A stretch of DNA of 64,000 nucleotides from positions 35,497-99,496 of the forward strand of contig DATJJY010000016.1 in NCBI GenBank assembly GCA_035491895.1, written 5' to 3'. Positions 1 to 8,847 of the stretch are shown in pieces. A model generated the notes under the pieces. The model did not search any database. It was not told the DNA's origin and worked only from the letters and a program-made list of their open reading frames with translations. A program made the translations under genes and the position numbers. Numbering within the stretch: the stretch's first letter is position 1; every line of letters starts with the position of its first letter. The stretch comes from DASTHG01 sp035491895 (GTDB lineage Bacteria; Gemmatimonadota; Gemmatimonadetes; Gemmatimonadales; GWC2-71-9).

Positions 1-3000
1 CCCCCGCCGGCTGCGCAACGCGATGATGGCGTCGCAGGCTGCACTCGCGGCCGACATGGTGGTCGTGTACGGCACCCGGTGCACCAGAGCGGCACGCCGG
101 ATGGCATAATCGTCTTGCTGCGTGAACTTTCCCAGCGGCGTATTGATCAGCAACTGAATCTCCCCCGAAACGAGCAGGTCGATCGCGTTGGGCCGGCCTT
201 CATGCACCTTGGCCACACGCTCCGCCGGAATGCCGCGCGCCCGGAGATAGCGCTCGGTGCCCTCGGTCGCCAGGATGCGGAACCCCAGCTCGTGGAAGCG
301 CCGCACGATCGGCAAGACCGTGGGTTTGTCCGAATCGTTGACGGTGACGAACACCGACCCTTCGAGCGGCAGGCTGCCGTCGGCCGCGATCTGCGCCTTG
401 GCGAACGCCATCCCGAAACTGTCGGCGAACCCCATCGCCTCGCCCGTCGACCGCATCTCCGGGCCCAAAACGCTATCCACGTTGGGCAGTTTGGTGAAGG
501 GGAAGACCGCCTCTTTCACGGCCACTCCCAGCAGGGGGAGCTCCTCCGGGAGACCCAGCTCCCCCAGGGTGTGCCCGACCATGACGGCGGCGGCGAGCTT
601 GGCGAGGGGGACTCCCGTGGCCTTGCTGACGAAGGGGATGGTCCGCGAGGCGCGGGGGTTCACCTCCAGCACGTACACCACCCCGTCCTTGATCGCGTAC
701 TGCACGTTGATCAAACCCACGACCCCCAGCGCGGCGGCGAATGCCTTGGTGTAACGCCGCATCTCCTCCACCTGCCGGTCGCCGATCAGATAGGGAGGCA
801 GCACGCACGCGGAGTCGCCGGAATGAACGCCGGCATCCTCGATGTGCTGCATGACGCCACCGATGATGCACGAAGCGCCATCGGCAATGGCGTCGACGTC
901 GGCCTCGAAGGCATCCTCGAGAAACCGGTCGATGAGCACCGGGTGATCGGGTGCCACGCGCGCCGCCCGCTCGAAGAATTCCACCAACGACCCCGCGTCG
1001 TACACGATCTCCATCGCGCGGCCGCCCAGGACGTAGGACGGACGGATCAGCACCGGATAGCCGACGCGCTGCGCCACCTGCTGCGCCTCGGCGACGGAGC
1101 GTGCGGTTCCGCTCGGGGGCTGGGTGACGCCGAGGCGGCGCGCCAGCTCGTCGAAGCGACCGCGGTCCTCGGCGATGTCGATGGAATCGGGGGAGGTGCC
1201 GAGAATCGGGACGCCCGCGGCGGCGAGCGCCGTCGTGAGGCGCAGCGGCGTCTGGCCGCCGAGCTGCACCACGACCCCCTTCGGCCGCTCGAGCCGGACG
1301 ATCTCGATCACGTCCTCGAAGGTGAGCGGCTCGAAGTACAGCTTGTCCGAGATGTCGAAGTCGGTCGACACCGTCTCGGGGTTCGAGTTGATCATGATCG
1401 TCTTGAACCCGAGATCGCGGAACGCGAGCCCGGCCCGGACGCAGCAGTAGTCAAACTCCACACCCTGGCCGATTCGGTTCGGCCCGCTGCCGAGGATGAT
1501 GATCCCCTGATCGCCGAACGGCTCGGACTCGTTCTCGTCGTCGTAGCTCGAGTACAGGTAGGGCGTGGAGGACGGGAACTCGCCGGCGCAGGTGTCGACC
1601 GTCTTGTACGCGGGATGGATGCCGAGCGCCCAGCGCCGCTCGCGGATCGCCGTCTCGGTCGTATCGCGCAACGCCGCGAGCTGGCGGTCGGAGAATCCCA
1701 TGCGCTTCACGCGGCGGAAGTCCGCCGCGTCGGGGTCCGGCAGCCCGACGAACCAGCGTTCCGCCTCGAGCAGCTCCGCGAGCTGCCAGAGGAACCAGGG
1801 ATCGATTCCCGAGGCCTGGGTGATGACCTCGATGGACAGCCCCGCCGCGAGCGCCCGCTTGATCTGGAAGATCCGCTCCGGCGTCGGCTGCCGTAGCGCC
1901 ACCCGCAGATCCTCGGCCGATTCGCTGGTGAGGCGGTCGTCGGCGAGCGTCTGGCCCGCGACCCATCCCGGCCGTCCCGTCTCGAGCGCCCGCAGACCTT
2001 TTTGCAGCGCTTCTTTGAAGGTGCGGCCGATCGCCATCGCTTCGCCGACCGACTTCATCTGTGTCGTCAGACGAAAATCGGCGGTGGGGAATTTCTCGAA
2101 GGCGAAGCGTGGCACCTTCACCACCACATAGTCGAGCACCGGCTCGAACGACGCCGGGGTCGTGCGCGTGATGTCGTTGGGCAGCTCGTCCAGGGTGTAC
2201 CCGACCGCGAGCTTGGCGCCGATGCGGGCGATCGGGAAGCCGGTCGCCTTGGAGGCGAGCGCGGAGGACCGCGACACCCGCGGGTTCATCTCGATCACCA
2301 GCATCTCGCCGTCGGCCGGATTGACGGCGAACTGGATGTTGCAGCCGCCCGCGGCCACACCGATCTCCCGGATGATCGCGATCGCCGCGTTGCGCATCTG
2401 CTGGTACTCGCGGTCGGTGAGCGTCATCGCTGGCGCCACGGTAATCGAATCGCCGGTGTGCACTCCCATGGGATCGAGATTCTCGATCGAGCAGACGATC
2501 ACGACGTTGTCGCGGGGGTCGCGCATCACCTCGAGCTCGAATTCCTTCCACCCGAGGACGCTGCGCTCGATCAGCGTCGAATGCACCGGCGAGAGCTCGA
2601 GCGCGTGCGCCACGAGCTCCTCGAACTCCGCCCGGTTGAACGCCACGCCGCCCCCGGTGCCGCCCAGCGTGAAGGAGGGCCGCACAATCGCCGGATACCC
2701 GGTCGCGGCGACGGCGTCGAGCGCCTCGGGCGTTGACACCACGGTGCGCCCTTCCGGGGCTGCGAGCCCGATGCGCCGCAGCGCCGCCGCGAACTCGGCC
2801 CGATCCTCCGCCATCTGAATGGCGCGCGCCGACGCCCCGATCAGCTCCACGCCGAACTCCGCCAGCGTGCCGTCCTTCGCCAGCGCCATCGCCACGTTGA
2901 GCGCCGTCTGGCCGCCCATCGTGGGGAGGAGGGCGTCCGGCCGCTCCCGCTCGATCACGAGGCGGACCCACTCCGGCGTCACCGGCTCGATGTAGGTGCG

Positions 3001-3186
3001 ATCGGCCAGCTCCGGGTCCGTCATGATCGTCGCGGGATTGGAATTCACGAGGACGACGGCGTAGCCCTCTTCCTTCAGCGCCTTCACCGCCTGGGTTCCC
3101 GAGTAGTCGAACTCCGCCGCCTGCCCGATCACGATCGGGCCGGAGCCAAGCAGCAGGATGCGATGGAGGTCAGTTCGCTTGGGCAT
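1..3186 (-). CDS. carB: Carbamoyl-phosphate synthase large subunit, 3' end cut by window edge
   Basis: Makes carbamoyl phosphate from bicarbonate, ATP and glutamine-derived ammonia for pyrimidine and arginine synthesis. The frame opens with MPKRTDLHRILLLGSGPI and stays open to base 1, giving 1062 residues. The family is about 1070 long, so only the last few residues are missing. Two homologous ATP-grasp halves are visible: GSGPIVIGQAAEFDYSGTQA near the N-terminus and GSGPNRIGQGVEFDYCCVRA near residue 560. A C-terminal MGS-like allosteric domain (VNDSDKPTVLPIVRRFHELG) follows. The ATG overlaps the end of the upstream epimerase by 17 bp, so the two are probably co-transcribed. carA is not in the window, while pyrD and pyrF lie 6 kb away. 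Confidence 0.97.
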   Translation of the reverse strand, partial: MPKRTDLHRILLLGSGPIVIGQAAEFDYSGTQAVKALKEEGYAVVLVNSNPATIMTDPELADRTYIEPVTPEWVRLVIERERPDALLPTMGGQTALNVAMALAKDGTLAEFGVELIGASARAIQMAEDRAEFAAALRRIGLAAPEGRTVVSTPEALDAVAATGYPAIVRPSFTLGGTGGGVAFNRAEFEELVAHALELSPVHSTLIERSVLGWKEFELEVMRDPRDNVVIVCSIENLDPMGVHTGDSITVAPAMTLTDREYQQMRNAAIAIIREIGVAAGGCNIQFAVNPADGEMLVIEMNPRVSRSSALASKATGFPIARIGAKLAVGYTLDELPNDITRTTPASFEPVLDYVVVKVPRFAFEKFPTADFRLTTQMKSVGEAMAIGRTFKEALQKGLRALETGRPGWVAGQTLADDRLTSESAEDLRVALRQPTPERIFQIKRALAAGLSIEVITQASGIDPWFLWQLAELLEAERWFVGLPDPDAADFRRVKRMGFSDRQLAALRDTTETAIRERRWALGIHPAYKTVDTCAGEFPSSTPYLYSSYDDENESEPFGDQGIIILGSGPNRIGQGVEFDYCCVRAGLAFRDLGFKTIMINSNPETVSTDFDISDKLYFEPLTFEDVIEIVRLERPKGVVVQLGGQTPLRLTTALAAAGVPILGTSPDSIDIAEDRGRFDELARRLGVTQPPSGTARSVAEAQQVAQRVGYPVLIRPSYVLGGRAMEIVYDAGSLVEFFERAARVAPDHPVLIDRFLEDAFEADVDAIADGASCIIGGVMQHIEDAGVHSGDSACVLPPYLIGDRQVEEMRRYTKAFAAALGVVGLINVQYAIKDGVVYVLEVNPRASRTIPFVSKATGVPLAKLAAAVMVGHTLGELGLPEELPLLGVAVKEAVFPFTKLPNVDSVLGPEMRSTGEAMGFADSFGMAFAKAQIAADGSLPLEGSVFVTVNDSDKPTVLPIVRRFHELGFRILATEGTERYLRARGIPAERVAKVHEGRPNAIDLLVSGEIQLLINTPLGKFTQQDDYAIRRAALVHRVPYTTTMSAASAACDAIIALRSRRG

Positions 3187-4123
3187 CGAGCACGTCCTGC
3201 AGGACCTCGTCGAGCGTGTGTCGGGGGCTCCACCCCGTGGCGGCGCGCAGCTTCGCTCCGTCCCCCACCAGATGCGGGACAGTATCGGGCCGGATGTCGG
3301 CGCTGTCTACTTCCAGAATCGGCTGCCACCCGGCCAGCGCGCAGAGCCGGATGACGACGTCCTTGAGCACGACCCCTTCCCCGGACGATACGTTGTACGT
3401 CTCGCCCGCCGTTCCCCCCGTCAGCAGCCGCGTGTACGCGTCGACCACATCGGCGACGTGCAGGAAGTCACGTACACCGTCGAGCAGTCCCGTGGGGATC
3501 GCGGGAGCGCGGATCTTCCGCGCCGTCACGATCCGCCCCGCGTAGCGCGGAATGAATCCCATCTCAGCCTGTCCCCGGCCCGAGTGCGGCGACGGCCGCA
3601 CGACGACGACGCGCAGTCCGGCGCGCCGCCCCTCCTGGGCCGCGACCACCTCGGCGCCCACCTTGCTGGCCGCATAGGACGAGACCGGCGCCACGGGGTC
3701 GGTCTCGCGGCGCGCCGCCGGCCCTCCGCGTCCGTACACCTCGAGACTGGAGACGATCAGCACCAGCGGATCGGCACCACCAGCTCTGCGGACGTCGCCG
3801 AGGGCGCGCATCAGGCGGGCCGTGCCGCCGGCGTTGTCGTTCCAGGCGCGTCCCGGATCGCGGTCGGCGAGGCTCACCCAGCTCACCGCCGCCAGGTGCG
3901 CGACGGCATCCCAGGGCGTCTCGCTCACTTCCTGCACCGATACCGCGTCGGAGAGCTCGAGGGAACGCCAGGTCAACCGGTCGGGGACTTCCGCGCCGAA
4001 GCGCTCCGCGCGATGGTCGTCGCTCGGACGAAACGTCCCGGTGACGGTGTGGCCGAGGTCGAGCAGCCGGCGCACCAGCCACGATCCGGCGAAGCCGTCC
4101 GCCCCGGTCACCAGCACGTTCAC
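3170..4123 (-). CDS. NAD-dependent epimerase/reductase, probable GDP-6-deoxy-D-mannose reductase
   Basis: Extended short-chain dehydrogenase of 317 residues. The N-terminus MNVLVTGADGFAGSWL carries the GxxGxxG nucleotide-binding motif. SSLEVYG and YAASK (near residue 150) supply the Ser and the YxxxK catalytic residues. It directly follows gmd, whose product GDP-4-keto-6-deoxy-D-mannose is the expected substrate. Reduction would give GDP-D-rhamnose for surface polysaccharide; a GDP-fucose-type or other epimerase cannot be excluded. The GTG start is chosen because it forms a 4-bp GTGA overlap with the gmd stop, and translation upstream of it in this frame is only gmd shadow sequence. Confidence 0.88.
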   Translation of the reverse strand: MNVLVTGADGFAGSWLVRRLLDLGHTVTGTFRPSDDHRAERFGAEVPDRLTWRSLELSDAVSVQEVSETPWDAVAHLAAVSWVSLADRDPGRAWNDNAGGTARLMRALGDVRRAGGADPLVLIVSSLEVYGRGGPAARRETDPVAPVSSYAASKVGAEVVAAQEGRRAGLRVVVVRPSPHSGRGQAEMGFIPRYAGRIVTARKIRAPAIPTGLLDGVRDFLHVADVVDAYTRLLTGGTAGETYNVSSGEGVVLKDVVIRLCALAGWQPILEVDSADIRPDTVPHLVGDGAKLRAATGWSPRHTLDEVLQDVLDAQAN

Positions 4124-5130
4124 GCCAGGCGCTCCAAATCGGCGTCCACCATCATGCGCACGAGGTCGGGAAACGCCACGGTGGGGCGCCACCCGAGCTG
4201 GCGCTGGGCCTTCCCGGGATCGGCCCGCAGCACGTCCACCTCCGCGGGGCGCACGAGCGCCTGATCGACGTGGACGTACTGCTTCCAATCGAGCCCGGCG
4301 TGGGAGAACGCGATTTCGCACAGCTCCCGCACGGTATGCGTCTCGCCCGTGCCGATCACGTAGTCGTCGGGCGTCGCCGGTTGCAGCATGCGCCACATCG
4401 CCTCGACGTAGTCGCCGGCGTAGCCCCAGTCGCGGCTGGCGTCGAGGTTGCCGAGCCGCAGCTCGGTCGCCTTGCCCCGCACGATCGACGCGACCGTATG
4501 GGAGACCTTGCGCGTGACGAACTCGAGCCCGCGCCGCGGCGATTCGTGGTTGAAGAGAATGCCGCTCACCGCGTAGATCCCGTAGGACTCGCGATAGTTC
4601 ACCGTGATCCAGTGGCCGTACACTTTGGCGACGCCGTAGGGGGAGCGCGGGTAGAACGGCGTCGATTCCCGCTGCGGCGTCTCGACGACTTTCCCGAACA
4701 TTTCCGAGGAGCTCGCCTGATAGCAGCGTGCTTCCGGGTGCGCCAGCCGCACCGCCTCGAGGAGGCGCGTCACGCCGAGCGCGGTGAATTCTCCAGTAAG
4801 CACCGGCTGCGACCACGAGGTCGGCACGAAGCTCTGGGCGGCGAGATTGTAGACCTCGTGCGGTCGCGCGTCGCGGATCACCGCGGTGAGCGAGTGCTGA
4901 TCCAGCAGGTCCGCGGGAACGATGTGCAGGCGGCCGAGCAGATGCCCGATGCGCTCGTACGAGTCGTGGGACGTGCGGCGCACGACCCCGACCACCTCGT
5001 AGCCCTTGTCGAGCAGCAGCTCCGCCAGATAGGAGCCATCCTGCCCCGTGACCCCCGTGATCAGGGCTCGGCGGGGTTGCTGGGGCGGGGCGGCCTGCTT
5101 AGGTTTCCCGCTCTTTTTGGACGCGCTCAT
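4120..5130 (-). CDS. gmd: GDP-mannose 4,6-dehydratase
   Basis: Converts GDP-D-mannose to GDP-4-keto-6-deoxy-D-mannose, the first step to GDP-rhamnose or GDP-fucose. The 336-residue protein has a short basic tail (MSASKKSGKPKQ), then ALITGVTGQDGSYLAELLL with the Rossmann motif. The family signature SSSEMFGK comes before YGVAKVYGHW (YxxxK), and NHESPRRG follows. All are typical of Gmd. The ATG at 5130 is preferred because the longer in-frame start would lie inside rpmB on the other strand. First gene of a gmd-reductase-carB run. Confidence 0.96.
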   Translation of the reverse strand: MSASKKSGKPKQAAPPQQPRRALITGVTGQDGSYLAELLLDKGYEVVGVVRRTSHDSYERIGHLLGRLHIVPADLLDQHSLTAVIRDARPHEVYNLAAQSFVPTSWSQPVLTGEFTALGVTRLLEAVRLAHPEARCYQASSSEMFGKVVETPQRESTPFYPRSPYGVAKVYGHWITVNYRESYGIYAVSGILFNHESPRRGLEFVTRKVSHTVASIVRGKATELRLGNLDASRDWGYAGDYVEAMWRMLQPATPDDYVIGTGETHTVRELCEIAFSHAGLDWKQYVHVDQALVRPAEVDVLRADPGKAQRQLGWRPTVAFPDLVRMMVDADLERLA

Positions 5131-5145
5131 TCTCCGGATCGACTC

Positions 5146-5337
5146 ATGGCACGTGTATGTGAAGTGTGTGGCAAGGGCCCCCAGACGGGGCACAACGTGA
5201 GCCACGCGAACAACAAGACGAACCGTCGCTGGTATCCCAACCTGCAGCGCGTCCGCGCCCTGGTCGATGGCAAGACGCAGCGCATGCGGGTGTGTACGCG
5301 CTGCCTCAAATCCAACCGCATCACCAAGGCTGCGTAA
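5146..5337 (+). CDS. rpmB: 50S ribosomal protein L28
   Basis: 63-residue large-subunit protein starting MARVCEVCGKGPQTGHNVSH and ending KSNRITKAA. It is the zinc-binding (C+) version, with CEVC near the N-terminus and CTRC near the C-terminus. It is the only plus-strand gene in the first 13 kb. Its ATG lies only 15 bp from the divergent gmd ATG, so its promoter must lie within gmd coding sequence or be extremely compact. A strong hairpin follows directly. Confidence 0.97.
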   Translation: MARVCEVCGKGPQTGHNVSHANNKTNRRWYPNLQRVRALVDGKTQRMRVCTRCLKSNRITKAA

Positions 5338-5342
5338 GAGAA

Positions 5343-5363
5343 GGGGGACCCATCGGGTCCCCC
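5343..5363. terminator. Hairpin between convergent rpmB and rplQ
   Basis: A perfect 9-bp stem (GGGGGACCC/GGGTCCCCC) with a 3-base loop sits 5 bp after the rpmB stop and 31 bp beyond the rplQ stop. No clear U-run follows on either strand. It probably terminates both convergent units. Confidence 0.75.
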
Positions 5364-5394
5364 TCGGTGTTCCAGACGACGCTCGGCCAGTCGC

Positions 5395-5751
5395 TTACTC
5401 ACTCAGCAATTCGATCCTCGCCACGTCGGCGCCATCGCCGGGCCGGTGACGCAGCTTGACGATCCGAGTGTAGCCGCCTGGTCGGGCCGCGAACCGCTTG
5501 CCCAGCTCGGCGAACAGGCGATGGGACACTTCGCGATCCTTGATCTTCCGCTCGACCAGACGTCGCGCGTGGAGATCACCGCGCCGGGCGAGGGTGATGA
5601 GCCGCTCGGCATAGGGCCGCAGCGCCTTCGCCTTCGCCTCGGTCGTCTCGATGCGGTCGTGGCGAAACAGGCTGGTCGCCATGTTGGCGAGCAGCGCCCG
5701 CCGGTGACTGGCGGTCCGCGACAGCTGCTTGTGCTTCGCCCGGTGGCGCAC
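5395..5751 (-). CDS. rplQ: 50S ribosomal protein L17
   Basis: 118 residues starting (GTG) MRHRAKHKQLSRTASHRRAL, the highly conserved L17 N-terminus. The GTG overlaps the rpoA stop by one base (TAGTG), giving the conserved rpoA-rplQ order at the end of the alpha operon. Length is normal for the family. Confidence 0.98.
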   Translation of the reverse strand: MRHRAKHKQLSRTASHRRALLANMATSLFRHDRIETTEAKAKALRPYAERLITLARRGDLHARRLVERKIKDREVSHRLFAELGKRFAARPGGYTRIVKLRHRPGDGADVARIELLSE

Positions 5752-6803
5752 TATTCCTCGCCGCCCTCGGTGGCGTGCGCCATCGGCGTCGCCCCCGGAT
5801 CGGTTACCTGGATCACGCCGTCGACATCCTCGTAGCGCATGCCGAAGTTCAGTCCTTCACGCCGCAGCAGATCGGCGATCTCCCCCAACGCCTTCTCACC
5901 GACGTTTTTCACCTTCAGGAGATCGGTCTCGCTGTATTGCACGAGGTCGCCCAGCGTGCGGATGTTCGAGTTCTTGAGCGAATTCACCGAGCGCACCGAC
6001 AATCCGAGGTCGTCGATCGAACGGGCGAGCGAGGCGGCGAGCCCATCCGAGCCGCCCGCGATCGGTGCCGCTTCCGCGGCCACCATCGGGACCTTCCCGA
6101 AGTCGACGAAGAACCGGAAGTGCTCCTGGGCCAGCGCCGCGGCATAGGCCAGCGCATCCTCGGGAGAGATCGTGCCGTTGGTCTCGACGGAGATCGTGAG
6201 GCGGTCGTAGTCGGTGCGCTGGCCGACGCGCGTTTCCGCCACGGTGAAGTTGGCGCGGCGCACGGGATTGTAGATCGAGTCGATGCGCACGACGTCCACC
6301 GGGAGGGTGCGGTCGACAGGATGCTGCTCCGCCTCCACGTAGCCGCGGCCCTTGTTCACGTACAGCTCGCCGCCGACATCGCGGTTCTCCTGCAGCGTGA
6401 ACAGCAGCTGATCGGGATTCACGACGCTCACCGCGGCATGCGCCTCGATGTCGCGCGCATAGACCGGACCGGCCTTGTCGCGTCGCACGTGCAGCACCGC
6501 CTCGTCGACGTCGGGATCGAGCACCAGGGTCAGCTGCTTCAGCCGCTGAATGATCTGGTGCACGTCCTCCACCACACCGGGGATCGTCTGATGCTCGTGC
6601 ACCACCCCGTCCAGCCGGAATGCCCAGACGGCAGCGCCGCGCAGCGACGACAGCAGCAAGCGTCGCAGCGAGTTGCCGAGGGTGTAGCCGTAGCCCCGCT
6701 CCAATGGCTGCAGGCGGAACTCGGCGGCATTGGGATTGTCTTCACGCTTGGTCATTTCGACCAGATGCGGCCGGACCAAGCCGGTCAAATCGAGAGTTGT
6801 CAT
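5751..6803 (-). CDS. rpoA: DNA-directed RNA polymerase subunit alpha
   Basis: 350 residues. The N-terminal assembly domain (about 1-230) carries the LQPLERGYGYTLGNSLRRLL motif. The C-terminal domain (about 255-320) has LGLSVRSVNSLKNSNIRTLG and the VKNVGEKALGEI helix-hairpin that contacts UP elements and activators. The ATG at 6803 overlaps the rpsD stop by one base; a GTG one codon upstream is equally possible. Confidence 0.98.
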   Translation of the reverse strand: MTTLDLTGLVRPHLVEMTKREDNPNAAEFRLQPLERGYGYTLGNSLRRLLLSSLRGAAVWAFRLDGVVHEHQTIPGVVEDVHQIIQRLKQLTLVLDPDVDEAVLHVRRDKAGPVYARDIEAHAAVSVVNPDQLLFTLQENRDVGGELYVNKGRGYVEAEQHPVDRTLPVDVVRIDSIYNPVRRANFTVAETRVGQRTDYDRLTISVETNGTISPEDALAYAAALAQEHFRFFVDFGKVPMVAAEAAPIAGGSDGLAASLARSIDDLGLSVRSVNSLKNSNIRTLGDLVQYSETDLLKVKNVGEKALGEIADLLRREGLNFGMRYEDVDGVIQVTDPGATPMAHATEGGEE

Positions 6804-7438
6804 CACTTGGAATAAAGCTCGACGATTAACTGTTCCTGCGCGGCGATCGGAATCGTGTCGCGCGTGGGCCGCTCGGTCATGCGTCCGACGGCCTTATCGG
6901 GATCCACCTGCACCCAGGTCACCGGCTGCGTGCGACCGAACTGCTCGCGCGCAACCTTGATGGGAATGAGCTCGCGGCTCTTCTCGGCGACGCGCACTTC
7001 GTCGCCCGGGCGAACCCGGTAGGACGGAACATCCACCGTGTGCCCGTTGACCTGAATATGCCGGTGGCGGACCAACTGCCGGGCCTGGCGACGTGAGGTC
7101 GCGAAGCCCATACGGTACGCCATGTTGTCGAGACGGCTCTCGAGCGCCACCAGCAACGCCTCGCCGGTGACGCCGGGCTCCTTCGACACACGCTCGAAGA
7201 TGTTGCGGAACTGCCGCTCGGACAGGCCGTAGATCCGCTTCACCTTCTGTTTTTCGCGCAACTGCTTCGAGTACTCCGACGCCTTGCGACGTCGGCCGGT
7301 GCTCTGACCGTGCTGTCCGGGGGCATACGCGCGCCGCTCGATCGCGCACTTTTCCGTCAGGCAGCGCGTCCCCTTGAGGAACAGCTTCGTCCCCTCGCGG
7401 CGGCACAGCTTGCAGGCGGGACCGGTATACCGGGCCAT
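6803..7438 (-). CDS. rpsD: 30S ribosomal protein S4
   Basis: 211-residue primary 16S-binding protein, MARYTGPACKLCRREGTKLF. Four N-terminal cysteines (CKLC, then C26 and C31) mark the zinc-binding form. The S4 RNA-binding domain is seen as LDNMAYRMGFATSRRQARQL. Lies between rpsK and rpoA in the usual alpha-operon order. Confidence 0.98.
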   Translation of the reverse strand: MARYTGPACKLCRREGTKLFLKGTRCLTEKCAIERRAYAPGQHGQSTGRRRKASEYSKQLREKQKVKRIYGLSERQFRNIFERVSKEPGVTGEALLVALESRLDNMAYRMGFATSRRQARQLVRHRHIQVNGHTVDVPSYRVRPGDEVRVAEKSRELIPIKVAREQFGRTQPVTWVQVDPDKAVGRMTERPTRDTIPIAAQEQLIVELYSK

Positions 7439-7442
7439 CGCG

Positions 7443-7835
7443 CTAGACCCGCCGTTTCTTCGGGGGCCGGCACCCGTTGTGCGGGATCGGCGTCACGTCG
7501 CGGATCGAGCGGATCTGCAGACCGGCCGTGGCGAGCGCCTGAATTGCCGATTCGCGGCCCGAGCCGGGACCCTGGACGCGCACGTGCACGCGCTTCACGC
7601 CGAGGTTCACGGCCTCGCGCGCCGCCTGCTCCGCGGCAACCGTGGCGGCGAAGGGCGTCGACTTCTTCGACCCCTTGAAGCCCGCCTTCCCCGACGAACC
7701 CCACGTGATCGCATTGCCGTGCATGTCGGAAATCGTGATGAGCGTGTTGTTGAAGGTCGCGGTGATATGCGCGACGCCCTCCGATTCCACGACCTTCTTG
7801 GCGCGCTTCGCGCCCGGTGCTTTTCCTTGTGCCAT
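7443..7835 (-). CDS. rpsK: 30S ribosomal protein S11
   Basis: 130-residue platform protein. GVAHITATFNNTLITISD and the C-terminal DVTPIPHNGCRPPKKRRV tail are diagnostic of S11. Ten bases separate it from rpsM upstream and four from rpsD downstream. Confidence 0.98.
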   Translation of the reverse strand: MAQGKAPGAKRAKKVVESEGVAHITATFNNTLITISDMHGNAITWGSSGKAGFKGSKKSTPFAATVAAEQAAREAVNLGVKRVHVRVQGPGSGRESAIQALATAGLQIRSIRDVTPIPHNGCRPPKKRRV

Positions 7836-7844
7836 GGTCGTCGG

Positions 7845-8228
7845 TTACTTTTTCAGGGCTGGTTTCTTTTTGCCTGCGATCGCGCGCCGCGGCCCCTTCT
7901 TGGTGCGCGCGTTGGTGTGGGTCCGTTGTCCCCGCACCGGCAGCCCCTTGCGGTGCCGCCCGCCACGATAGGTCCCGATATCCATTAGGCGCTTGATGTT
8001 CATTGCGACTTCAGTGCGCAGTGCGCCTTCGACTTTGTAGTCGCGCTCGATCACCTGCCGCAACCGCGCCACTTCCGCATCACGCAAATCGCGCACGCGC
8101 GTGTCCGGACTCACACCGGTCTCGGCGAGAATCCGCTTCGCGTTGCTCTTGCCGATCCCGAAGATATACGGCAGCGCGAATTCGACTTTCTTTTCCCGGG
8201 GGAGGTCCACACCGGCGATACGCGCCAT
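7845..8228 (-). CDS. rpsM: 30S ribosomal protein S13
   Basis: 127 residues beginning MARIAGVDLPREKKVEFALP, with the conserved TYRGGRHRKGLPVRGQRTHT segment and a lysine-rich tail. Follows rpmJ by only a few bases in the alpha operon. Confidence 0.98.
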   Translation of the reverse strand: MARIAGVDLPREKKVEFALPYIFGIGKSNAKRILAETGVSPDTRVRDLRDAEVARLRQVIERDYKVEGALRTEVAMNIKRLMDIGTYRGGRHRKGLPVRGQRTHTNARTKKGPRRAIAGKKKPALKK

Positions 8229-8232
8229 GACG

Positions 8233-8349
8233 CTAGCCTTGCCGCTGTTTGTGCTTGGGACTGCGCTTGCAGATCACCCGCAACACCCCCCGACGCCGCA
8301 CCACCTTGCAGTGCTCGCAGATCGGCTTCACGCTCGAACGCACCTTCAC
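8233..8349 (-). CDS. rpmJ: 50S ribosomal protein L36
   Basis: 38-residue protein starting with GTG: MKVRSSVKPICEHCKVVRRR, ending SPKHKQRQG. The zinc ligands C-x2-C, a third Cys (VICK) and the His near the C-terminus are all present. It is the first gene of the alpha operon here. infA, map and secY, which often precede it, are not upstream; a promoter is found instead. Confidence 0.97.
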   Translation of the reverse strand: MKVRSSVKPICEHCKVVRRRGVLRVICKRSPKHKQRQG

Positions 8350-8390
8350 CGCTCTAGACTCCCACCAAGAGTGTTGTTCGTGAGCCTTGA

Positions 8391-8419
8391 ACTATAGACC
8401 AGCCCGTAAGTCCACGCAA
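8391..8419 (-). promoter_or_regulatory. Sigma70-type promoter of the rpmJ-rplQ operon
   Basis: On the minus strand: -35 TTGCGT (8414-8419), a 17-bp spacer and -10 TATAGT (8391-8396). The predicted start near 8384 leaves a leader of about 35 bases before the rpmJ GTG. Confidence 0.7.
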
Positions 8420-8436
8420 GGGGCGCGATTACGCCC

Positions 8437-8847
8437 TCAACGAGCGGTCCGAAGCTCCACCACCACCCATTGGTCTCCGCGGCGCCGGAATCCGAGAAAC
8501 ACCGTCTCGTCTCGCTCCTCGGTCGTCCCTCGGACGGTGAAACGACGCTGCAATTCGACATAGCCGCGCCCCGCTTCCATCTCTCGCGCGACGCGGACGT
8601 CCACCGACCGCTCTTGCGACGCTCGGAGGTAGCGGCCCAACAGCTCGCCCGCCTGATCCCGACCGATCGCCGAGGATGGGTCTGCCCCGGGGATTTCCAA
8701 CGTCACCCCCGGACTCCCGGCGAGCAGGGCTCCGGGATCGTGCGCCAGCCACGCCGAGCGCGCCCGGGAGGCGGCTTCGGCCAAGCCACCCTGCCCGGCG
8801 AGCGACCCGCCGATCAGCAGCACGCACCCCAACCAGACGCGATTCAT
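8437..8847 (-). CDS. Small secreted protein, NTF2-like fold suspected
   Basis: 136 residues. A signal peptide (MNRVWLGCVLLIGGSLAGQG, cleavage near residue 25) precedes a mature domain of about 110 residues. The domain has alternating strands and ends FRRRGDQWVVVELRTAR, the pattern of small NTF2-like/DUF4783 ligand-fold proteins. That assignment is inference. The ATG overlaps the pyrF stop (ATGA), so it is the last gene of the smpB-pyrF run. Confidence 0.8.
   Translation of the reverse strand: MNRVWLGCVLLIGGSLAGQGGLAEAASRARSAWLAHDPGALLAGSPGVTLEIPGADPSSAIGRDQAGELLGRYLRASQERSVDVRVAREMEAGRGYVELQRRFTVRGTTEERDETVFLGFRRRGDQWVVVELRTAR

Noticed and set aside
79..1896. 605-residue plus-strand open frame
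   Set aside because: Antisense to carB in GC-rich DNA. Arg/Glu/His-rich composition with no recognisable domain.
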